DNA of 5,862 nt from Conexibacter sp. (GTDB lineage: Bacteria; Actinomycetota; Thermoleophilia; Solirubrobacterales; Solirubrobacteraceae), in contig JAOPZG010000170.1 of the NCBI GenBank assembly GCA_025964215.1, positions 1-5,862 on the forward strand, read 5' to 3'. The translations under genes and the position numbers were made by a program. Each line of letters starts with the position of its first letter. Positions within the stretch are counted from its first letter, which is position 1. Under the pieces are notes generated by a model that worked only from the letters and a program-made list of their open reading frames with translations, searched no databases and was not told where the DNA came from. Below are positions 1 through 5,094 of this stretch, piece by piece.

Positions 1-724
1 CGACACCGCCCTCGTCGGCCACGACCGCCTCGGCCGCGCCCAGGGCCGCGCCGCGCAGCGCCTCGATGTGGCGGAGCCGATCGCGGCGCCCCTCCAGCTC
101 GGCCTCCTCGGACTCCGACGGCTCGGCCGCCTCGATCTCCGCGAGCTCGAACTGCAGCAGGTCCAGCTCGCGATCGCGCGCGCCGGCGCGCTCGCGCAGC
201 GCCTCCAGCGACCCCTCCAACGACCGGACGCGCGCGTGGAGCGTCGCGTAGCGTTCGCGCCGCCCCGCCTGCGCCGGCCCGCACGCCCCGTCGAGCAGCT
301 CCAGCTGCGACGAGGCCAGCGTCAGCTTGCGGTGCTCGTGCTGGCCGTAGAAGGCGATCAGCCCCTCGGCCGCCTCGCGCAGGTCGGCCACCGACGCCGA
401 GCGCCCGTTGAGGTACGCGCGCGTGCGCCCCTCCGAGGACACCCGCCGCGCCAGCACGACCTCCTCGGCATCGGGCGCCACGCGGTCGCCGAGCAGCGCG
501 CGCAGCCCGTCGGGCAGGTCGAAGACGCCCTCGACGTACGCCTCCGCGGCGCCCGGGCGCACGATCCCCGACCGCGCGCGGCCGCCGAGCAGCAGGTCCA
601 GCGCATGGGCGAGCACGGTCTTGCCCGCGCCCGTCTCGCCCGTCAGCACGTTCAGGCCGGGCGCGAGCCGCAGCTCGGCCCGCTCGATCAGCAGGAGGTT
701 CTCGACACGCAGCTCGTGCAGCAC
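1..724 (-). CDS. recN: DNA repair protein RecN, N-terminal part (cut by the left edge)
   Basis: RecN is an SMC-like ATPase that acts in the cytoplasm on DNA double-strand breaks and helps RecA-dependent recombination. The first 241 codons are present. The protein begins with the family's typical start (LHELRVENLLLIERAEL), followed by a Walker A loop GETGAGKT at residues 29-36 and the RecN motif YGQHEHRKL at about 126-134. From about residue 160 onward it is rich in Glu, Arg, Leu and Ala, as expected for the start of the coiled-coil arm. The Walker B part and the rest of the usual 550-590 residues lie outside the window. The GTG at 724 is the only start codon between the in-frame stop at 779-781 and the Walker loop, although no clear Shine-Dalgarno precedes it. 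It lies 123 bases after nadK on the same strand. A LexA-type palindrome 26 bases upstream suggests SOS control. Confidence 0.96.
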   Translation of the reverse strand, partial: MLHELRVENLLLIERAELRLAPGLNVLTGETGAGKTVLAHALDLLLGGRARSGIVRPGAAEAYVEGVFDLPDGLRALLGDRVAPDAEEVVLARRVSSEGRTRAYLNGRSASVADLREAAEGLIAFYGQHEHRKLTLASSQLELLDGACGPAQAGRRERYATLHARVRSLEGSLEALRERAGARDRELDLLQFELAEIEAAEPSESEEAELEGRRDRLRHIEALRGAALGAAEAVVADEGGV

Positions 725-734
725 GCCGCAAGGT

Positions 735-851
735 CTAACACCGCCGTCGGACGAACACGTGTTCGTGCAACGGATCCGTCACGAAGTCCGTGCAGATCCG
801 GCACGAAGCGTCGCACACACGTCGCAGCCAGCCCAGCAAGATGACCCTCAT
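735..851 (-). CDS. Possible 38-residue Cys/His-containing small ORF between nadK and recN
   Basis: An ATG at 849-851 overlaps the nadK stop as ATGA and opens a 38-codon frame ending in TAG at 735-737. The overlap would allow translational coupling to nadK. The peptide contains C-x3-C-x2-C (residues 13-20), H-x-H (29-31) and a terminal Cys, which could bind a metal. About 31 of 38 codons end in G or C, higher than in the non-coding stretch before tlyA. Against it: no good Shine-Dalgarno, the frame runs straight through the LexA palindrome (which itself encodes the HEHVFV stretch), and the local direct repeats are spaced 22 bases apart, out of frame. No family is recognised. It may simply be operator DNA that happens to be open. 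Confidence 0.22.
   Translation of the reverse strand: MRVILLGWLRRVCDASCRICTDFVTDPLHEHVFVRRRC
751..766. promoter_or_regulatory. Probable LexA (SOS) box upstream of recN
   Basis: ACGAACACGTGTTCGT is a perfect 16-base palindrome. Its inner 14 bases (752-765) match every position of the published Gram-positive LexA consensus CGAACRNRYGTTYG. It sits 26 bases upstream of the recN GTG, where a repressor would cover the promoter or block elongation. recN is a known SOS gene in several bacteria, so site and gene agree. No convincing -35/-10 pair could be assigned around it. Binding by LexA is inferred from the motif. Confidence 0.82.
773..808. repeat. Pair of 14-base direct repeats upstream of recN
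   Basis: GATCCGTCACGAAG (773-786) recurs as GATCCGGCACGAAG (795-808), with 13 of 14 bases identical and a start-to-start spacing of 22 bases, about two helical turns. The first copy overlaps the 10-base palindrome ACGGATCCGT (770-779), which is flanked by TTCGTG (762-767) and CACGAA (780-785) to make a longer imperfect inverted repeat. The second copy overlaps a small hairpin, CGTGC (789-793) with GCACG (801-805). Helical phasing next to the LexA box suggests a second regulator site, but no known regulator is recognised. Confidence 0.5.
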
Positions 852-1702
852 GACGCCAGCCGCCCGAACCGCTCCCGCACCCGCAGGTAGAACGACGACC
901 CCGGCAGCTGCGCCAGGTCCGCCGCCTCGCGGACGAAGCGCGACGCGAGCGCCTCGCCGGGCGAGAGCTCGCCTGCCGGCCGGCCGTCGATCGACACGTC
1001 CACGGGCTCCAGCGACCGGTTGTGGACCTCGAGCACATCCGTCGGCGAGACCACGAGCGCGCGGGCGGTGAGAGAATGCGGAGCGATGAAGGACACCACG
1101 TAGCCCTCGACGCCCCAGGCCAGGACTGGGCCGCCGTTGGCGAGGTTGTAGCCGGTCGAGCCGGCGGGCGTGGAGATGACGAGGCCGTCGCAGCGGACCT
1201 TGCCGACCTCCTGGCCGTCCACGACATAGGCCAGCGTCGCGACGCGCTCGCCGAGCTTGCGGTGGAAGGACACGTCGTTGATCGCGGCCTGCTCGCCGTC
1301 GGGCGTCTCGAGGGCGAGCGCGGGCAGCTTCATCACGTCGAACTCGCCGCGGAACGCCTTGGCGAAGCCCTCGCCGACCTCGTCGGGATCGATCGTCGCC
1401 AGGAACCCGACCTCGCCGAAGTTCACCGCGAAGACCGGCACGCTCGTGCCGGCATAGCGCCGCAGCGCGCGCAGGATCGTGCCGTCGCCGCCGAGCACGA
1501 CGCAGAGGTCGACGTCGTCGCTGAGCTGCGCGTCGAGCTCGAGGCCCTCCGCGGGCACGAGCCCGTGCTTGCCGACCTCCTCGCGATCGAACCGCAGCAC
1601 GAACCCGTGGTGGATCGCCGCCATCCGCAGCGAGTCGAGCGCCGCCGCCGTCTGGCTCGGCCGCCCGTGCGTCATGACCGTCGCGGTCTTCATCGGGCTC
1701 AC
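848..1702 (-). CDS. nadK: NAD kinase
   Basis: NAD kinase phosphorylates the 2'-hydroxyl of NAD to make NADP, using ATP or polyphosphate; it is cytoplasmic and usually essential. The 284-residue product has the family signature in order: the opening strand ATVMTHGRP, the GGDGT motif (about residues 71-75), VNFGEVGFL (about 93-101), NDVSF (about 142-146), and the glycine-rich TPAGSTGY loop (about 178-185) followed by NGGPVL. Length is normal. The GTG at 1702 is chosen because GGAG (1708-1711) lies 5 bases upstream and the start overlaps the tlyA stop as GTGA. The in-frame ATG at 1693 gives a 281-residue protein starting directly at the first strand and is almost as likely. It is co-transcribed with tlyA with little doubt. 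Function is firm; only the start is open. Confidence 0.96.
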   Translation of the reverse strand: MSPMKTATVMTHGRPSQTAAALDSLRMAAIHHGFVLRFDREEVGKHGLVPAEGLELDAQLSDDVDLCVVLGGDGTILRALRRYAGTSVPVFAVNFGEVGFLATIDPDEVGEGFAKAFRGEFDVMKLPALALETPDGEQAAINDVSFHRKLGERVATLAYVVDGQEVGKVRCDGLVISTPAGSTGYNLANGGPVLAWGVEGYVVSFIAPHSLTARALVVSPTDVLEVHNRSLEPVDVSIDGRPAGELSPGEALASRFVREAADLAQLPGSSFYLRVRERFGRLAS

Positions 1703-2511
1703 GGCGTCTCCACCGCCTCGACGGCCGAGGCCGCCGCGACGATCCCGTCGTCGTCCAGCGCGCCCGCACGCCCGGCCTCGGCCAGCCACACGAACGTCTC
1801 GAGGTTCCCCTTGGGGCCGGCGAGGCCGGAGGAGGCGAAGCCCAGGACGGACGGCCCGGCGGCAGCGACCGCCCGCGCCACCCCGACCAGCGCCTCGCGC
1901 CGGAGGCCGGCGTCGCGCACGACGCCGCCGCTCCCGACCTTCGCCCGGCCCACCTCGAACTGCGGCTTGATCATGGCCAACGCTTCGAACCCTTCGGAAG
2001 CGGTGCAGGCCAGGACCGCCGGCAGCACCTTGGTCAGAGAGATGAACGACACGTCGGCGACCACGAGGTCCGGCCGATAGGGAAGCTCTTCAGCGGTCAT
2101 ACGGCGCGCGTTGGCGCGCTCGATCACGGTCACGCGCTCGTCGGTCCGCAGCGACCAGTGCAGCTCGCCGTAGGCGACGTCGTAGGCGATGACGTGCTCG
2201 GCGCCCTCCTGGAGCAGGAAGTCCGTGAAGCCGCCGGTGGAGGCGCCGACGTCCAGCGCGCGACGGCCCGCGACGCCGATCCCCAGCGTCGCCACGGCGT
2301 TCGCCAGCTTCATGCCCCCGCGGGAGACGAAGCGCGGCCGCTCGTCGACCGCGACCACGACGTCCTCGGCCACGAGCTGGCCCGGCTTCGCCGCGCGATC
2401 GCCGCCCGTGCCCAGCCGGACCTCGCCCGCCATGACGGACGCCGCCGCCCGCGAGCGCGAGTCGAACAGGCCGCGTTGGTGCAGCAGGGTGTCCAAGCGG
2501 ACCTTGACCAC
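1699..2511 (-). CDS. tlyA: TlyA-type 16S/23S rRNA 2'-O-methyltransferase (hemolysin A family)
   Basis: TlyA uses S-adenosylmethionine to methylate ribose 2'-hydroxyls in 16S and/or 23S rRNA; in mycobacteria its loss gives capreomycin resistance. The 270-residue product starts with an S4 RNA-binding domain (about residues 1-60, VRLDTLLHQRGLFDSRSRA), then SRGGMKL (63-69) and an FtsJ-type methyltransferase domain with the SAM loop DVGASTGGFTD (87-97). The expected K-D-K-E residues can be placed at K68, D153 (VADVSF), K182 (MIKPQFE) and E238 (GNLE). The GTG at 2511 gives the usual family length and puts the S4 domain at the very N-terminus. It has no Shine-Dalgarno, but a TAnnnT box sits exactly 6 bases upstream, so a leaderless transcript is possible. 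The stop codon overlaps or adjoins the nadK start. Confidence 0.95.
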   Translation of the reverse strand: MVKVRLDTLLHQRGLFDSRSRAAASVMAGEVRLGTGGDRAAKPGQLVAEDVVVAVDERPRFVSRGGMKLANAVATLGIGVAGRRALDVGASTGGFTDFLLQEGAEHVIAYDVAYGELHWSLRTDERVTVIERANARRMTAEELPYRPDLVVADVSFISLTKVLPAVLACTASEGFEALAMIKPQFEVGRAKVGSGGVVRDAGLRREALVGVARAVAAAGPSVLGFASSGLAGPKGNLETFVWLAEAGRAGALDDDGIVAAASAVEAVETP

Positions 2512-2517
2512 GGGGGA

Positions 2518-2523
2518 ACCGTA
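2518..2523 (-). promoter_or_regulatory. Candidate -10 box for a leaderless tlyA transcript
   Basis: On the minus strand TACGGT (a TAnnnT hexamer) ends 6 bases before the GTG of tlyA. If transcription starts at that G, the hexamer lies at -12 to -7. The start lacks a Shine-Dalgarno, and leaderless messages are common in actinobacteria, so the geometry is suggestive. No recognisable -35 lies 16-18 bases upstream, and the motif is short enough to occur by chance. Confidence 0.3.
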
Positions 2524-2597
2524 GCGTCGTCGCCAAGAAGTGCCGCAGCGACGCCTGCGCGCACCCTCGCGGCGCCCTGCGCGACCGCTCCGCGACC

Positions 2598-2619
2598 CAC
2601 TGTGTCCGTGATCACAGTG
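2598..2619. promoter_or_regulatory. CRP-like palindromic operator
   Basis: CACTGTG (2598-2604) and CACAGTG (2613-2619) are perfect inverted 7-base arms separated by 8 bases. Within them, TGTGT-N6-TCACA (2601-2616) differs at one base from the CRP consensus TGTGA-N6-TCACA, which actinobacterial CRP homologues also use. The centre lies about 97 bases upstream of the tlyA start and about 279 bases upstream of the EAL-HDOD ATG, so it could serve either gene. A CRP/FNR-family regulator is the best guess; a different dimeric regulator is possible. Confidence 0.5.
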
Positions 2620-2670
2620 CAAGTCCCTGACACGGGGCATAGTGATTGCAGAGCGAACGAGACGGCCAGC

Positions 2671-2729
2671 GGGAACCGGCCGAGCAGCACACCGACTTCC
2701 CTCATCGCTCGCCGGCTTCGGCCGGTCCC
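2671..2729. repeat. Imperfect long inverted repeat with competing hairpins
   Basis: GGG-A-ACCGGCCGA (2671-2683) pairs with TCGGCCGGT-CCC (2718-2729) over 12 base pairs with a single bulged A at 2674, enclosing a 34-base loop. Two alternative stems use the same bases and exclude it: CGGCC (2663-2667) with GGCCG (2678-2682), and the compact CCGGC-TTCG-GCCGG hairpin (2712-2725), whose UUCG tetraloop on the plus strand is unusually stable. Switchable pairing ahead of a terminator at 2763-2799 on the plus strand resembles an attenuator or riboswitch leader, but no known class is recognised. The structure could also form in a minus-strand tlyA leader. Confidence 0.55.
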
Positions 2730-2762
2730 ACATACGACACATAGCAGTATCTCTCCTCCCCT

Positions 2763-2799
2763 GAAACGGCCTGCCTCTCCCGGTGGGCCGTTTCTCTTT
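2763..2799 (+). terminator. Rho-independent terminator ahead of the EAL-HDOD gene
   Basis: GAAACGGCC (2763-2771) and GGCCGTTTC (2786-2794) form a perfect 9-base-pair stem with a 14-base loop, followed by a T-rich run TTTCTCTTT (2791-2799). The T tract is only on the plus strand, so it would stop plus-strand transcripts. No plus-strand gene lies upstream in the window. It would therefore end either a short non-coding RNA from the intergenic region or a leader transcript of the EAL-HDOD gene about 90 bases before its ATG. Confidence 0.68.
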
Positions 2800-2801
2800 A
2801 A

Positions 2802-2825
2802 GCGAACGCGAACGCGAGCGCGGAC
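2802..2825 (+). repeat. Four tandem degenerate hexamers
   Basis: GCGAAC-GCGAAC-GCGAGC-GCGGAC run head to tail directly after the terminator T tract and about 60 bases before the EAL-HDOD ATG. The first two units are identical and the others differ by one base each. They could be a small regulator-binding array or simple-sequence DNA; nothing identifies a function. Confidence 0.5.
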
Positions 2826-2887
2826 GCCTCTCCGATCCTGGCGCGTTCCGCTCCAGGACCCGCGCCCGCCGGCCGACCACCCAAGCG

Positions 2888-4132
2888 ATGGCCGAGCACC
2901 TCGCCCTGGCGGCCACCGAGCCCCCGTCGCTCACCCCCGCCGAAGCGGAGGTCCTCTTCGCGCGCCAGCCGATCCTGGACGCCGGCAGCCGCCTGGCCGG
3001 CTACGAGCTCCTCTACCGCGGCGAGAGCAGCTCCGAGAGCCCGCACGCGGCGACCTCGCGCGTCGCCGCCAGCGCGCTGAGCGACCTCGGCCTGATCCAC
3101 GCAACCGGCGGCGCGCCCGCGTTCCTCAACGTCACGACCGAGTTCCTGCTCGCGATGGACCCGCTGCCCTTCGGCCCGGAGGGCGTCGTCCTGGAGATCG
3201 CGGCCGACCGCGTCCCCGACGAGCCGCTGATCGAGCGCCTCGGCCGCCTGCGCCAGCACGGCTACATGCTCGCCCTCGACGGCTACGCCGGCCAGCCCGC
3301 CGCCGAGCGGCTGCTCGACTTCGGCACGCTCGCCAAGGTCGACGTCCACACCATCGGCACGATGCAGCTCGTCGACCTCGTCGCCAAGCTCCGCGGCCGC
3401 GGCCTGCGGCCCGTCGCCAACGGCGTCGACACGCACATCGAGCACGATCGCTGCGCGGACGCCGGCTTCGAGCTCTTCCAGGGCGACTTCGTCTGCCGCC
3501 CGCGCGAGATCGTCGGCCACAACGTCCCGACCGCGTCGATCGGCGCGCTGCGCCTCGCCGCCGGGATCTCCGCCGCCGACACGAGCGTCGACGAGCTCGA
3601 GAAGGCGATCTCGCTCGATCCCGGCCTGAGCCTGCGCCTGCTCCGATTCGTGAACTCCGCCGCGTTCTCGCTGCGCCACCAGATCAAGTCGGTCCGCCAG
3701 GCGATCGTCCTGCTCGGGCCACGGACCGTCCGCCAGTGGGCGATGCTCCTGCTGCTCTCCGGGATCGACGAGCAGCGCGGCCCGCTCCTGATCACGGCGC
3801 TCTCCCGCGGCCGCACCTGCGAGGCGATCGCGCGGCGCCTGGGCGCCGACGACCCCGACGCCTACTTCTTCACCGGGATGCTCTCGGTGGTCGACGCGCT
3901 GCTCGACCAGCCGATGGAGGACGCGGTCCGCGACCTCCCGCTCTCGGAGGACGTGATCGCGGCGCTCGTCGACCGCGCCGGGGGCAAGGGCCGGACGCTG
4001 ACGATGGCCGAGGCGTGCGAGCGCGGCGCATGGGACGACGCGGCGCTCCCGAGCCTCGACGCCGGCGCGCTCGCGGTCCTGCACGTCGAGGCCCTCGCGT
4101 GGGCCGACGGCACCGCCGCCGGCCTCGTCTAG
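2888..4132 (+). CDS. EAL-HDOD signalling protein (YuxH family), EAL domain with altered catalytic motifs
   Basis: This 414-residue protein joins an EAL-type domain (about residues 20-207) to an HDOD domain (about 208-400), the YuxH/CdgJ architecture involved in c-di-GMP signalling and motility or biofilm control. The EAL part starts FARQPILD with ELL in place of EAL (E40). It keeps N81, E103, D131, K150-V-D152 and QGDFVCRP (198-205). DDFG has become DGYA, so the second Asp is G132, and AEGVE has become ANGVD, so the usual Glu is N178. Loss of these metal or base residues suggests weak or no phosphodiesterase activity. The HDOD part shows DPGLSLRLLRFVNSAAF (N256), SVRQAIVLLG and YFFTGMLSVVDALL. 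There is no signal peptide or membrane segment. The ATG at 2888 is preferred to an in-frame GTG at 2783, which lies inside the terminator and would add a repeat-encoded Arg/Glu-rich tail. Neither start has a good Shine-Dalgarno. Its stop overlaps the hydrolase stop. Confidence 0.92.
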   Translation: MAEHLALAATEPPSLTPAEAEVLFARQPILDAGSRLAGYELLYRGESSSESPHAATSRVAASALSDLGLIHATGGAPAFLNVTTEFLLAMDPLPFGPEGVVLEIAADRVPDEPLIERLGRLRQHGYMLALDGYAGQPAAERLLDFGTLAKVDVHTIGTMQLVDLVAKLRGRGLRPVANGVDTHIEHDRCADAGFELFQGDFVCRPREIVGHNVPTASIGALRLAAGISAADTSVDELEKAISLDPGLSLRLLRFVNSAAFSLRHQIKSVRQAIVLLGPRTVRQWAMLLLLSGIDEQRGPLLITALSRGRTCEAIARRLGADDPDAYFFTGMLSVVDALLDQPMEDAVRDLPLSEDVIAALVDRAGGKGRTLTMAEACERGAWDDAALPSLDAGALAVLHVEALAWADGTAAGLV

Positions 4133-5094
4133 GCCGTCGTCGTAGCCAGCCGCTCGCGCGCGCCGTCGGCCAACCACACCAACAGCTCGCGAGCCGCGTC
4201 GACCACGCCGCCCCAGCGCGCGAAGCCGTGGACCATGTCCTCGAAGACGCGCGTCTGCACGGGCAGCCCCGCCGAGGACAACGCGGACGCGAGCGCGAGC
4301 CCGTCGTCGCGCAGCGGGTCCTGGCCGGCGACCGCGATCCACGCCGGCGGCAGGCCGGCCCAGTCGGACGCGAGCAGGGGCGCGACGTCCACGTCGCTCC
4401 GATCGGCGCCGTCGAGGTAGAACCCCCAGCAGCGCTCCATGTCCGCCCGCGTGAGCATCGGGCCCTCGGCGAACGCGTCATAGGACGCGCTCGCCAGCGC
4501 CGGGTCTAGCGCCGGGTAGGCCAACAACAACCCGCGCAGCGCCGGGAGGCCATCCACGCGCGCATGCCGCGCCGCGACGACCGCGAGCTGCCCGCCCGCG
4601 CTGTCGCCGCCGAGCACGACGCGCGCGGGATCGATCCCCAGCTGCGAGGAGCCCTCGGAAGAGCGCGCCCACGACACCACCGCGTCCGCATCCCCCACCT
4701 GCACCGGCCAGTGGAACTCCGGCGCCAGCCGGTACTCCACCAACAACACCCGCGCGCCCGAGGCGTTGGCGAGCGTCCGGGCGACGCGGTCGAAGGTCGG
4801 GATGTCGCCGACGTACCAGCCGCCGCCGTGCAACCACACCAACAACCCCGACGCCTCCGGGAAGTGCTGCGGGACGTACAACCGCGCCGGCAGCCGCGCC
4901 TCGCCGCTCGGCACCACCAGGTCCACGAAGGACGACACCTGCTCCGCCGCGCCACCGAGGCGCAGCGTCGCGTCCAGGTACTCGGCGCGCTCCGCGGCCA
5001 GATCCGCCGGCGCCGGCTCGCCCGCGCTCGCCATCGCCTCCATCAACGCCCGGACCTGCGGATGGACGGCGGAGAGCCCGTCGTCCGTGGGCAA
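4129..5094 (-). CDS. Alpha/beta-hydrolase, HSL-type family IV esterase
   Basis: This is a 321-residue cytoplasmic serine esterase of the hormone-sensitive lipase family. The oxyanion-hole motif HGGGW is at residues 89-93, the nucleophile elbow GDSAGG at 163-168 (S165), and the remaining triad members are D259 in DPLRDDG and H289 in VHGF. An alpha-helical cap precedes the core, as usual. There is no signal peptide. The substrate is unknown; relatives cleave short- to medium-chain acyl esters. The start is TTG at 5094, with GGAGG (5100-5104) 5 bases upstream inside the last dxs codons, so it is almost certainly translated from the dxs message. The gene uses clusters of TTG leucine codons (84-85, 88, 117-118, 189-191 and near the C-terminus), unlike its neighbours. 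It ends tail-to-tail with the EAL-HDOD gene. Confidence 0.93.
   Translation of the reverse strand: MPTDDGLSAVHPQVRALMEAMASAGEPAPADLAAERAEYLDATLRLGGAAEQVSSFVDLVVPSGEARLPARLYVPQHFPEASGLLVWLHGGGWYVGDIPTFDRVARTLANASGARVLLVEYRLAPEFHWPVQVGDADAVVSWARSSEGSSQLGIDPARVVLGGDSAGGQLAVVAARHARVDGLPALRGLLLAYPALDPALASASYDAFAEGPMLTRADMERCWGFYLDGADRSDVDVAPLLASDWAGLPPAWIAVAGQDPLRDDGLALASALSSAGLPVQTRVFEDMVHGFARWGGVVDAARELLVWLADGARERLATTTA

Larger units (their letters stand above)
2512..2887. other. Divergent intergenic region between tlyA and the EAL-HDOD gene
   Basis: No gene is supported in these 376 bases. Base composition is less skewed than in the genes, and every frame has many A/T third positions. It holds, left to right: a candidate -10 box for tlyA, a CRP-like palindrome, a long imperfect inverted repeat with an alternative UUCG hairpin, a purine-rich SD-like tract on the minus strand (2751-2761) followed by an ATG (2740-2742), an intrinsic terminator on the plus strand, and four tandem hexamers. 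It must carry promoters for both flanking genes, but no convincing -35/-10 pair was found. It was compared by eye with c-di-GMP-I, SAM and SAH riboswitch cores and none matched. Confidence 0.7.

Noticed and set aside
68..844. Open plus-strand frame of 258 codons opposite recN
   Set aside because: It is a high-GC shadow: rich in Arg, Ala, Leu and Gln with no family features, and it lies across recN and its promoter, whose minus-strand reading has clear RecN motifs.
1022..2080. Plus-strand frame of 352 codons opposite nadK and tlyA
   Set aside because: Antisense shadow of two well-identified genes; low-complexity composition and no recognisable domain.
2310..2705. Minus-strand 131-codon frame beginning MREVGVLLGRFPLAV, resembling a signal peptide
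   Set aside because: The hydrophobic start is followed by low-complexity sequence that runs 200 bases into tlyA in another frame; weak ribosome site and no domain.
2620..2760. Known c-di-GMP-I (GEMM) riboswitch before the EAL-HDOD gene
   Set aside because: Expected because of the downstream gene, but the conserved GEMM core and GNRA-loop/receptor arrangement could not be found.
2783..2887. GTG at 2783 as start of the EAL-HDOD gene
   Set aside because: It sits in the terminator loop, has no Shine-Dalgarno, and the added 35 residues are encoded largely by the hexamer array.
2798..4342. Minus-strand frame of 514 codons opposite the EAL-HDOD gene
   Set aside because: Mirror of the EAL-HDOD coding frame (Val, Asp, Glu, Ala-rich) without domain features; the plus-strand gene has clear EAL and HDOD motifs.
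2158..4509. Very long plus-strand frame of 783 codons
   Set aside because: It crosses tlyA, the intergenic region, the EAL-HDOD gene in another frame and the hydrolase; the translation is almost all Arg, Pro and Ala. High GC content removes stop codons.
4171..4844. Exact 14-base direct repeat CAACCACACCAACA inside the hydrolase gene
   Set aside because: Both copies encode the same Leu-Leu-Val-Trp-Leu stretch with the same TTG codons; explained by codon use rather than a mobile or regulatory repeat.
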